A DNA stretch of 18,671 nt, from contig DKXQ01000095.1 of the NCBI GenBank assembly GCA_002493085.1, positions 1-18,671 of the forward strand. Direction: 5' to 3'. Below are positions 8,044 through 13,781 of this stretch, piece by piece. Position 1 is the stretch's first letter. Each line of letters starts with the position of its first letter. Made by a program: the position numbers and the translations under genes. The notes under the pieces were generated by a model. It was not told the origin of the DNA. It did not search any database and was given only the letters and a program-made list of their open reading frames with translations. The DNA comes from Lachnoclostridium sp. UBA7122 (GTDB taxonomy: Bacteria > Bacillota > Clostridia > Lachnospirales > Lachnospiraceae).

Positions 8044-8303
8044 TATGCCAGCACAATGCTTTTAAGGCCCCTTGCTGGCCAGGGTAATGCAGCCTTTGAC
8101 AATGTTATTACAGGGTTTTGCACATACGTCACTGTTCCTTACCCATACAGAACTGTGTAAACATATGCCTTAGAGCAGTGGACGAGGCTGATACATCCAC
8201 TGGTAACTATATATTCCTGCATAACGCAGTTCAAAAAGAACTTAGTCTTGTCAACTATGGGCTCTTTTACAAGCCCATTCCCCTTAGGGGATGGGTAGTT
8301 AAC
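8044..8303 (+). mobile_element. TnpB-less IS200/IS605-type element or omega-RNA remnant
   Basis: This block carries no credible protein but many short helices: 8047-8053/8073-8079 (GCCAGCA/TGCTGGC), 8176-8182/8196-8202 (CAGTGGA/TCCACTG), 8228-8232/8238-8242, and 8257-8263/8272-8278 (ATGGGCT/AGCCCAT). The last overlaps the imperfect palindrome 8274-8283/8287-8295 (CCCATTCCCC/GGGGATGGG), followed by TAGTTAAC. The terminal pair of overlapping hairpins with GGGTAGTTAAC is the form I know from right ends of IS200/IS605 elements, which is also the 3' end of TnpB guide (omega) RNA. TTGAC just before 8044 resembles a target site. No TnpA or TnpB is present, so this would be a non-autonomous copy or a stranded omega-RNA. 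Exact ends are inferred. A riboswitch on the minus strand is the alternative. Confidence 0.5.
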
Positions 8304-8390
8304 TTTTAGGTCTCCCATACTTATTTGTAATATTTATCTGATGCATTACAGGTTTAAAATTATTTCCGTATTCTAGTGCATCATATATAT

Positions 8391-8418
8391 ATTATAACGT
8401 CTTTCTTAAAATATTCAA
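8391..8418 (-). promoter_or_regulatory. Sigma-A-type promoter firing leftward toward the chemoreceptor gene
   Basis: On the minus strand TTGAAT (8413-8418) and TATAAT (8391-8396) are separated by 16 bases. It is the best leftward promoter between 8016 and 8500 and would make an mRNA leader of about 370 bases before the chemoreceptor start. No sigma-28-type motility promoter was recognised. Confidence 0.5.
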
Positions 8419-8504
8419 TACTATAAATGAGCAAAAAATATACAAATTAACAAAATTATAATTTCAGAACATTTGTTTGTTTCAAAAATTTTTATTATTT
8501 ATCC

Positions 8505-8533
8505 TTGCATTAAATGTAAAGATATGGTATGAT
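8505..8533 (+). promoter_or_regulatory. Strong sigma-A promoter of the rpsF operon
   Basis: TTGCAT (8505-8510), a 17-base spacer and TATGAT (8528-8533) form a near-consensus vegetative promoter, with an AT-rich stretch upstream (8400-8500) that could act as an UP element. Transcription would begin near 8540, giving a leader of about 130 bases before rpsF. Confidence 0.75.
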
Positions 8534-8561
8534 ACCTAACTGTGATACGTTAGTTTCCTTG

Positions 8562-8639
8562 TTCTTCTCTGTCAGGACATGTTGTGATTAAACACACTGG
8601 TTTTAAAATTATCACAGAAGACCAGAGTCATGAGAAGAG
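8562..8639 (+). promoter_or_regulatory. Structured leader of rpsF, possible autoregulatory element
   Basis: A long-range helix pairs TCTTCTC (8563-8569) with GAGAAGA (8632-8638), and an inner helix pairs TGTGAT (8583-8588) with ATCACA (8611-8616). A second CTGTGAT at 8540-8546 could compete for the same ATCACAG. In many bacteria the S6:S18 complex binds its own rpsF leader, but the CCG motif of that element is not visible here, so the assignment stays open. Confidence 0.35.
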
Positions 8640-8669
8640 CCAGAGACCAAAAGGAGGATTTAGACAGCT

Positions 8670-8957
8670 ATGAACAAATATGAATTAGCGTTAGTTGTCG
8701 ATGCTAAGATTGAGGACGAAGTAAGGGCGGCAACTGTTGAAAAGGCAAAGGATTATGTAACAAAAGCTGGTGGCAGCATTACAAATGTTGAGGAATGGGG
8801 CAAGAAAAAGCTTGCTTACGAAATCCAGCATATGAAAGAAGGCTTTTACTATTTTATCCAGTTTGATGGTGAATCTGATGTTCCAGGTAAAGTGGAGCAG
8901 GTTATGCGCATTATGGACAATGTTCTCAGATACTTATGCGTCAGGCAGGAAGCATAA
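8670..8957 (+). CDS. rpsF: 30S ribosomal protein S6
   Basis: This 95-residue protein is bacterial ribosomal protein bS6, a platform protein of the 30S subunit that binds 16S rRNA together with S18. It begins MNKYELALVVDAKIEDE and has EWGKKKLAYEIQHMKEGFYYFIQF at about 42-65, the conserved core of S6, and the usual length without a C-terminal glutamate tail. AGGAGG at 8653-8658 precedes the ATG by about 11 bases. It is the first gene of the rpsF-ssb-rpsR operon, driven by the promoter at 8505-8533, and may feed back on its own leader together with S18. ssb follows 20 bases after the stop. Confidence 0.97.
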   Translation: MNKYELALVVDAKIEDEVRAATVEKAKDYVTKAGGSITNVEEWGKKKLAYEIQHMKEGFYYFIQFDGESDVPGKVEQVMRIMDNVLRYLCVRQEA

Positions 8958-8958
8958 G

Positions 8959-8977
8959 AAAGGAAGGTGTTTCCTTT
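8959..8977 (+). promoter_or_regulatory. Hairpin sequestering the ssb ribosome binding site
   Basis: AAAGGAA (8959-8965) is fully complementary to TTCCTTT (8971-8977), with a five-base GGTGT loop, and the ssb ATG follows at once. The AGGAAGG ribosome binding site (8961-8967) is half inside the stem, so ribosomes leaving rpsF at 8957 would be expected to open it. That suggests translational coupling. Confidence 0.5.
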
Positions 8978-9433
8978 ATGAATAAGGTTATTTTAGTTGG
9001 ACGTCTGACACGTGACCCTGATATACGTTACTCTTCAGGTGAAACCCAGACAACAGTAGCAAGGTATACTCTTGCAGTAGAACGCAGGTTTAAACGCCAG
9101 GGTGATGACCAGACCGCAGATTTCATAAGCTGCGTTGTATTTGGCAAAGGTGCAGAATTTGCTGAGAACTATCTTCACCAGGGCATAAAGATTGCAGTTA
9201 CAGGGCGTATACAGACGGGCAGTTATACTAACAGGGATGGACAGAAGGTCTATACAACAGATGTTATTGTAGAAGAACAGGAATTTGTCGAAAGTAAGGC
9301 AGCATCTGCAGCAGCAGGCAGCAGTGGCGGATACCAGCAGGCAGAACCAGCAAGGCCGGAACCAGCACAGGCAGCAGGTGATGGCTTTATGAATATTCCT
9401 GATGCTATTGAAGAAGAACTGCCATTTAAGTAA
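8978..9433 (+). CDS. ssb: Single-stranded DNA-binding protein
   Basis: This 151-residue SSB coats single-stranded DNA in replication, repair and recombination. The OB fold spans residues 1 to about 108: MNKVILVGRLTRDPDIRY at the start, RRFKRQGDDQTADFISCVVF in the middle, and GRIQTGSYTNRDGQKVYTTD near the end. A linker rich in Ala, Gly, Gln and Pro follows, then an acidic tip ending EEELPFK. The tip normally ends in Pro-Phe, whose free carboxylate docks partner proteins; here a lysine follows. The start is ATG 8978, not the in-frame ATG at 8936 inside rpsF, because the OB fold begins here and AGGAAGG lies just upstream. The gene sits in its standard place between rpsF and rpsR. Confidence 0.95.
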   Translation: MNKVILVGRLTRDPDIRYSSGETQTTVARYTLAVERRFKRQGDDQTADFISCVVFGKGAEFAENYLHQGIKIAVTGRIQTGSYTNRDGQKVYTTDVIVEEQEFVESKAASAAAGSSGGYQQAEPARPEPAQAAGDGFMNIPDAIEEELPFK

Positions 9434-9479
9434 GATGTAACTGTTACAGAATATTTGAATATTTTAAGGAGGTTTAAGC

Positions 9480-9740
9480 ATGGCTTACAACAGAGGCGAT
9501 AAAGAAGGCGCTAGAAGAAGGCCTGCCCGCAGAAGAAAGAAAGTATGTGCTTTCTGTGCGGATAAAGAGCATGATGTAATTGACTATAAAGATGTTAATA
9601 AATTAAAAAGATATGTATCAGAAAGAGGCAAAATCCTTCCAAGAAGGATTACAGGAAACTGTGCAAAGCACCAGAGAGCTTTAACAGTTGCTATTAAGCG
9701 TGCACGCCACGTTGCAATAATGCCTTATACAACAGATTAA
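9480..9740 (+). CDS. rpsR: 30S ribosomal protein S18 (C+ zinc-type)
   Basis: This 86-residue protein is bacterial ribosomal protein bS18, the S6 partner on the 30S platform. After a basic N-terminus (GARRRPARRRKK) comes VCAFCADK, with C23 and C26, and later GNCAKHQR; together these Cys and His residues form the zinc-binding C+ version of S18. The core, DYKDVNKLKRYVSERGKILP followed by RRITG, is canonical. AGGAGG at 9467-9472 sits seven bases before the start. Some bacteria also carry a zinc-free C- paralogue for zinc starvation; none is visible here. The gene ends the rpsF operon and is followed by an intrinsic terminator. Confidence 0.97.
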   Translation: MAYNRGDKEGARRRPARRRKKVCAFCADKEHDVIDYKDVNKLKRYVSERGKILPRRITGNCAKHQRALTVAIKRARHVAIMPYTTD

Positions 9741-9750
9741 TACGTGATAC

Positions 9751-9791
9751 ACAGTCATCTTGTATATTGTTACAGGATGGCTGTTTTTTTT
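9751..9791 (+). terminator. Intrinsic terminator of the rpsF-ssb-rpsR operon
   Basis: ACAGTCATCTTGTA (9751-9764) pairs with TACAGGATGGCTGT (9771-9784) over 14 pairs with two G-U wobbles and a six-base loop, followed by eight Ts ending at 9791. This is the strongest terminator in the window. Confidence 0.93.
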
Positions 9792-9807
9792 ACCTGTAAA
9801 GCAAAAA

Positions 9808-9832
9808 AAGAAACGCCTGAAAAGCGTTTCTT
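9808..9832. repeat. Second hairpin after the rpsR terminator
   Basis: AAGAAACGC (9808-9816) pairs with GCGTTTCTT (9824-9832) around a seven-base loop. On the minus strand it is followed by a T-run, which would fit a terminator for leftward transcription, but no leftward gene exists here. On the plus strand it sits right before a ribosome-binding-site-like AAAGGAG. Confidence 0.55.
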
Positions 9833-9844
9833 AAAGGAGAAGGT

Positions 9845-9937
9845 ATGAAAAAATTTAAGCACTTATCAAATGTTTTTGTTCCATTTGATGGTTACATTAT
9901 ATTCAGAGTTTGTGAATTGCTAATGTGTAAGCTATGA
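9845..9937 (+). CDS. Possible 30-residue small protein
   Basis: A short ORF (ATG 9845 to TGA 9937) starts MKKFKHLSNVFVPFDGY and continues with a mildly hydrophobic tail containing two cysteines. It has a well placed ribosome binding site, AAAGGAG at 9833-9839, five bases ahead. A hairpin abuts that site. No family is recognised. No promoter was identified between the rpsR terminator and this ORF, so it would depend on read-through; it could be chance. The rest of the 400-base gap between rpsR and the LytTR gene holds only the terminator, this ORF and the promoter at 10011-10039. Confidence 0.25.
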   Translation: MKKFKHLSNVFVPFDGYIIFRVCELLMCKL

Positions 9938-10010
9938 ATAAAATGTAAACATATTGTAAAAAAAATTATATACACAGGTAAAGTTACACTATCATTTTTT
10001 ACTGGACTAC

Positions 10011-10039
10011 TATACAAACAACAGGACATATGTTATAAT
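10011..10039 (+). promoter_or_regulatory. Promoter of the regulator cluster
   Basis: TATACA (10011-10016) and a perfect TATAAT (10034-10039) are separated by 17 bases. The start of transcription would be near 10046, leaving a leader of about 95 bases before the LytTR regulator gene. Confidence 0.6.
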
Positions 10040-10141
10040 AGATATATAAATTATAAAAGACTAAAGAAACCTGAAGATAATTACACAGAAAGCAGAGATG
10101 TCTTTCCCGTAAGCATTAATGTTTAAAGAAAGAAGGGTATT

Positions 10142-10849
10142 ATGTTTTCAGTTTTAATATTAGAGGACAATTTAGTACAATTAAACACTATTAAACAGTT
10201 AATGGCAGATAAATATCCACAGTGGAAGATTTATGTTGCTAAAAGTTATACAGAAGCAAAAGAGGTTCTGTATATATATAAGTTTAATATGTTTTTGCTT
10301 GATATTGAATTGCCAAAAGATGCATCAGAACCCGACTGGCTGGATTTTGCAAGGCTGGTACGTGATATGCCGGACTACAGGCATACACCTGTTCTGTTCT
10401 TTGCAGAGTTTGCAGACAAGGTTCTTATGGCATTGCAGGAAATCCACTGCAGTTCATATCTCGTAAAACCATATAAGCCAGAACAGCTTATAGAAGCTAT
10501 AGATTATGCAGCTGAGATATGGAAAGAAACTGAAGAAGCACTTCTTTTGAAAGATTCTAATGGTGTTTACCAAAGGATTGTACCAATGGATATAGAATAT
10601 CTTGAAACAAATGGGAAAAATATTATAATTAATATAAATACATCTGTAATTACTATTGCTAACTATACTGTAACTAAGGTTTTGGATATACTGCCAGAAT
10701 ATTTTATAAGGTGCCATAAAAGATATATTATTAATAAGAAAAAACTACACTCATATGACAAGTCAACCCAGATGGTGCGTCTGGGATATTGTAGTATTCC
10801 AGTAGGAAGAAAATACAAAGATAATTTAGAAAAGTTTTTAAATTTATAA
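10142..10849 (+). CDS. LytTR-family response regulator (orphan)
   Basis: This 235-residue transcriptional regulator has a receiver domain (about 1-125) and a LytTR DNA-binding domain (about 135-235). The receiver keeps the acidic pair in ILEDN (E8, D9), the phospho-acceptor Asp54 in LLDIE, and Lys109 in LVKPY. The LytTR part shows PMDIEYLETNGKNI, RCHKRYIINKKKL and a closing IPVGRKYK, the usual landmarks. Family members bind paired direct repeats upstream of virulence, bacteriocin, quorum or cell-wall genes. No LytS- or AgrC-type kinase lies nearby, and 28 bases downstream is a BceR-type regulator, so its kinase is elsewhere or it is served by the adjacent kinase. GAAGGG five bases before the ATG is the ribosome binding site. 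Confidence 0.9.
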   Translation: MFSVLILEDNLVQLNTIKQLMADKYPQWKIYVAKSYTEAKEVLYIYKFNMFLLDIELPKDASEPDWLDFARLVRDMPDYRHTPVLFFAEFADKVLMALQEIHCSSYLVKPYKPEQLIEAIDYAAEIWKETEEALLLKDSNGVYQRIVPMDIEYLETNGKNIIININTSVITIANYTVTKVLDILPEYFIRCHKRYIINKKKLHSYDKSTQMVRLGYCSIPVGRKYKDNLEKFLNL

Positions 10850-10877
10850 AACTGGAAAGCGGGGTAACACATTTAAA

Positions 10878-11549
10878 ATGTACAGGATTTTTATAGCAGA
10901 GGATGATGAAGTTATTGCACTTGCTGTTAAAAAGCATCTTGAGGGATGGGACTATGAAGTGAAGTGTGCAGAAAAGTTTTCAGATATTATGCATGATTTT
11001 GCAAAGTGGAATCCCCAGCTTGTACTTATGGATATTAAACTTCCAGTACATAACGGTTATTACTGGTGCAGTGAGATACGCAAGATTTCAAAAGTTCCTG
11101 TAATTTTTCTTTCCTCTGCTTTTGACAATATGAATATAGTTATGGCTATGAATATGGGGGCAGATGATTTTATTGCGAAGCCTTTTGACCTTGATGTACT
11201 GGTGGCAAAGGTACAGGCAATGCTGCGGAGGACCTATGATTTCAGAGGACAGACGAGCCTTTTGGAACATAATGGGGTAATCCTTAATCTTGAGGAGACA
11301 ACACTTGTTTATAACAGCCAGAAGATAGAGCTGACTAAAAATGAATATAAAATTTTACAGGTTCTGATGGGCAATAAAGGAAAGGTGGTAAGCCGTGACA
11401 GCCTTATGGAAAAGTTGTGGGAAAGTGACAGTTATGTTGATGAGAATACACTTTCAGTAAATATTAACAGGCTGAGAAAAAAACTGGCGGGCATAGGGCT
11501 TATTGATTTTATTCTGACAAAGAAAGGAACCGGATACAGGGTTTTATAG
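10878..11549 (+). CDS. OmpR/PhoB-family response regulator, BceR-like
   Basis: This 223-residue regulator consists of a receiver domain (1 to about 118) and a winged-helix domain (about 125-223). Visible residues are the acidic cluster AEDDE (8-11), phospho-acceptor Asp52 in LVLMDIKLPV, and Lys101 in IAKPF. The segment GYYWCSEIRKISKVPVIFLS is diagnostic of the BceR branch, which responds to cell-wall-active peptides. The winged helix includes LTKNEYKILQVLMGNKGKVV and the recognition region DENTLSVNINRLRKKL. The only G-rich ribosome binding site candidate, GGGG at 10861-10864, is 13 bases from the ATG, so initiation may be weak or coupled. The kinase gene follows after 17 bases. The usual target, a BceAB transporter, is not in the window. 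Confidence 0.92.
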   Translation: MYRIFIAEDDEVIALAVKKHLEGWDYEVKCAEKFSDIMHDFAKWNPQLVLMDIKLPVHNGYYWCSEIRKISKVPVIFLSSAFDNMNIVMAMNMGADDFIAKPFDLDVLVAKVQAMLRRTYDFRGQTSLLEHNGVILNLEETTLVYNSQKIELTKNEYKILQVLMGNKGKVVSRDSLMEKLWESDSYVDENTLSVNINRLRKKLAGIGLIDFILTKKGTGYRVL

Positions 11550-11566
11550 ACTGTATAGATTTGGTT

Positions 11567-12574
11567 ATGAAAACATTTTTATCATATATTTATAAAATAA
11601 AATTCTGGCTTTTGGTTATAGTGGCTGAAGTTATGCTTATGTCATGCATTTTAGTTTTGAATGGTGTTTCTGCTTCCGAGATTATGTATGGAATATGCCT
11701 GCTGCTTTTTATAGCTTGTTTTGCTATGTTATATGGTTATTATAGATATTTCCATAGATATAAATATTTAAAAATTGTAGAAAAGCATATTGAATTATTA
11801 ACAGATGCGCTTCCTGAGGCAAAGGATTGTATTGAAGCAGAGTACCAGCAGCTTATAAAGAAACTTGTATGTTATTATACTGGCGTGTTAAATAAAAATT
11901 CCAAAGTTTTCAATGATATGAATGAATATTATACAATGTGGGTCCACCAGATAAAAACACCAATAGCTGCAATGAAACTTCTGTTACAGGAACGGTCAGC
12001 AGAAATTGATGTATCATATGAAAAGGCACAGCTTTTTAATATAGAACGGTACGCTGAGATGGCATTGCAATATATACGGCTTGGCTCAGAAAGTACGGAC
12101 TTTGTGATAAAGAAAGTGAATTTACATAAGATTGTAAAAGAAGCTGTGCATAAATATGCAAGAATGTTTATACAGAAAAAGATAAAGCTTGACTTTAAGG
12201 ATTTTAATGTAGTTGTAATTTCAGATGAAAAGTGGCTTGAGTTTGTAGTAGAGCAGATTTTATCCAATGCAGTAAAATATACAAATAAAGGCTGTGTTTC
12301 TATATATATGGAGAGCAGGAACTGTGATAGTACAAGTACTATAGAAACAGCACTGGTTATTGAGGATACAGGTATCGGGATAAACAGTGCAGATTTGCCG
12401 CGCATATGTGAAAAAGGCTATACAGGATATAATGGACACGATGATAAACTCTCAACAGGAATAGGCCTGTATTTGTGCAGTGAAATTTTAAAAAAACTGT
12501 CACACAGGATAAAAATTGAGTCGGAGGAAGGAAAAGGTACAAAAGCGCAGATTCTGTTCTGTGAAAGAAGATAA
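11567..12574 (+). CDS. Sensor histidine kinase, BceS-like intramembrane-sensing type
   Basis: This 335-residue membrane kinase is the partner of the preceding BceR-like regulator. Two membrane helices (about 13-31 and 39-59) flank a loop of only about seven residues, so there is no extracytoplasmic sensor domain; kinases of this design take their signal through a partner transporter. The phospho-acceptor His127 lies in MWVHQIKTPIAAMKLLL, the N box around Asn234 in EQILSNAVKYT, then EDTGIGI (266-272), the BceS-typical EKGYTGYNGH, and STGIGLYLCSEILKKL. The ATG at 11567 is preferred to the TTG at 11561; neither has a strong ribosome binding site, so coupling to the regulator gene is likely. Its stop codon lies inside the first 46-bp repeat of the rhamnose regulon. 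Confidence 0.92.
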   Translation: MKTFLSYIYKIKFWLLVIVAEVMLMSCILVLNGVSASEIMYGICLLLFIACFAMLYGYYRYFHRYKYLKIVEKHIELLTDALPEAKDCIEAEYQQLIKKLVCYYTGVLNKNSKVFNDMNEYYTMWVHQIKTPIAAMKLLLQERSAEIDVSYEKAQLFNIERYAEMALQYIRLGSESTDFVIKKVNLHKIVKEAVHKYARMFIQKKIKLDFKDFNVVVISDEKWLEFVVEQILSNAVKYTNKGCVSIYMESRNCDSTSTIETALVIEDTGIGINSADLPRICEKGYTGYNGHDDKLSTGIGLYLCSEILKKLSHRIKIESEEGKGTKAQILFCERR

Positions 12575-12616
12575 AAATGGTTAGTATTTTTGTCAAATCA
12601 GGACATTATGTAAAAA
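12571..12616 (+). repeat. 46-bp direct repeat, copy 1: putative operator of the AraC-type gene
   Basis: This stretch matches 13649-13694 at 41 of 46 positions; all five differences are transitions. The invariant centre includes AGTATTTTTGT and AAATCAGGAC. It starts at the kinase stop codon and ends 13 bases before the TATAAT of the AraC-type gene, covering the position where a -35 box would be. That placement fits an activator site of an AraC/XylS protein. Confidence 0.8.
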
Positions 12617-12629
12617 GCATCTGGTATAT

Positions 12630-12655
12630 TATAATAAAAGGTAAAAATTTGGGAG
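12630..12655 (+). promoter_or_regulatory. -10 box and ribosome binding site of the AraC-type gene
   Basis: TATAAT at 12630-12635 has no good -35 partner (TTATGT at 12606-12611 is poor), as expected for an activator-dependent promoter. GGGAGG at 12650-12655 is the ribosome binding site, but it lies 13 bases from the ATG, longer than usual, so translation may be weak. Confidence 0.6.
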
Positions 12656-12668
12656 GATATAGCATATT

Positions 12669-13652
12669 ATGGATAATTGGCTATTGGATAAGATGAAAGC
12701 AGTTAACCAGGAAGAACAAGCTTATCTGGATGGGGATATCCAGGTAAAAAAGGATTTATATACAAGAAAAGATATATTTGAGATTGACAGCCAGATGTTT
12801 TTAAAACAAGGAAAGTTAGTAACAGTACGCCATCACAGCCGCTTTGTAGAATTTCCAGTCCATAAACACAATTATATTGAAATAGTATATGTCTGTGCTG
12901 GCAAGATTACGCATTGCATAGATGGTAAAGAGTTAGTTACAAGGCCAGGAGATATGCTGCTTATGAACCAGCATGTAGAACACAGTGTAAAACTGGCAGA
13001 AGCAGATGATCTCGGAATTAACTTTATTGCACTTCCAGAATTTTTTGATATTCCCCTCCAGATGATGAAAAAACATAATATAATAGCAGATTTTCTTATT
13101 GGAGCATTAAGACAGAGCAAGCCTGTACCACAATATCTGGTATTTCATTTAAAAGAGCATAAACCTGTACTTAATCTGATGGAAAATATGCTTTCCTCTC
13201 TTTTTTTTGAAAATGAAAATGAAGATATAATTAACCAGTATTCTATGGGACTGGTTTTTTTATACCTGATTAATAATATTGATACGCTGGCAGAGGATTC
13301 TTCCCAGAGTTATGAAGATATTGTTATACATGCAACTTTAAAATATATTGACTCTGAGTATAAGACAGCAGCTTTAGGGCGTATTGCAGAGGATTTTCAC
13401 CAGTCATTGCCAGCTATAAGCAGGATGATTAAGAAAAATACAGGATTCACCTTTTTGGAACTTTTAATGCGCAAGCGTTTCCAGAAGGCGGTAATGCTGT
13501 TAGTGGAAACAGAACTGCCTGTAGAAGAAATTGTGGCAGGCATAGGCTATGAAAACCAGAGCCATTTTTACCGGCAGTTTAAAAAGCGCTATGGAATGAC
13601 ACCCAGCCAGTACAGGACAGAACATAAGAATGATAAGCTAATCAAAATATAA
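12669..13652 (+). CDS. AraC/XylS-family regulator of L-rhamnose genes (RhaS/RhaR-like)
   Basis: This 327-residue transcription factor has an N-terminal cupin sensor domain (about 45-115, with FPVHKHNYIEIVYVCAGKI and RPGDMLLMNQHVEHSV) and a C-terminal double helix-turn-helix (about 233-318). The latter ends in the signature GYENQSHFYRQFKKRYGMTP followed by SQYR. The sensor half of such proteins binds a sugar; being directly upstream of rhaBAD in the same direction, L-rhamnose is the likely ligand. Its own promoter and that of rhaB carry the same 46-bp repeat, which supports autoregulation and control of the operon. It is not close enough to E. coli RhaS/RhaR for the name to be applied with certainty. 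The gene ends at the start of the second repeat. Confidence 0.88.
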   Translation: MDNWLLDKMKAVNQEEQAYLDGDIQVKKDLYTRKDIFEIDSQMFLKQGKLVTVRHHSRFVEFPVHKHNYIEIVYVCAGKITHCIDGKELVTRPGDMLLMNQHVEHSVKLAEADDLGINFIALPEFFDIPLQMMKKHNIIADFLIGALRQSKPVPQYLVFHLKEHKPVLNLMENMLSSLFFENENEDIINQYSMGLVFLYLINNIDTLAEDSSQSYEDIVIHATLKYIDSEYKTAALGRIAEDFHQSLPAISRMIKKNTGFTFLELLMRKRFQKAVMLLVETELPVEEIVAGIGYENQSHFYRQFKKRYGMTPSQYRTEHKNDKLIKI

Positions 13653-13694
13653 AAATGGTCAGTATTTTTGTTAAATCAGGACGTTACATAAAAA
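13649..13694 (+). repeat. 46-bp direct repeat, copy 2: putative rhaB operator
   Basis: This is the second copy of the repeat at 12571-12616 (41/46 identical). It starts at the stop codon of the AraC-type gene and ends 12 bases before the rhaB -10 box, almost the same geometry as copy 1. The ten-base ATAAAAATGG at its start (13649-13658) recurs at 13688-13697, 39 bases on. Confidence 0.8.
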
Positions 13695-13706
13695 TGGCAT
13701 ATTTAC

Positions 13707-13775
13707 TATAATATTTTCTATAAAATATCTGGAAGCAGATGATAAGAATTTCATCTGGACTAAAACTGAGAGGAG
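13707..13775 (+). promoter_or_regulatory. rhaB promoter -10, leader hairpin and ribosome binding site
   Basis: TATAAT at 13707-13712 lacks a good -35 box; the upstream operator repeat occupies that position. The short leader contains a seven-pair hairpin, CAGATGA (13736-13742) with TCATCTG (13751-13757). AGGAG at 13771-13775 is six bases before the rhaB ATG. No clear catabolite-response (cre) box was seen. Confidence 0.65.
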
Positions 13776-13781
13776 AAAAAA

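Noticed and set aside
8118..8309. 63-codon ORF inside the hairpin-rich block
   Set aside because: No good ribosome binding site, no recognisable family, and the reading frame crosses the right-end hairpins; better explained as non-coding sequence.
8036..8310. c-di-GMP (GEMM) riboswitch in the chemoreceptor leader
   Set aside because: The conserved GEMM core segments were not found on the minus strand, while the right-end hairpins of IS200/IS605 type are clear.
8936..8977. Upstream in-frame ATG that would extend SSB by 14 residues into rpsF
   Set aside because: The OB fold begins at MNKVILVG and the ribosome binding site lies directly ahead of 8978; the extension is unlike any SSB.
10022..10029. 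CAGGACAT, shared with the rhamnose operator repeat and also seen at 8573-8580
   Set aside because: Only eight or nine bases match, with no match in the flanks and different spacing to the -10 boxes; likely chance.
11561..11566. TTG start for the BceS-like kinase
   Set aside because: An ATG two codons later is the simpler start and the extra residues add nothing.
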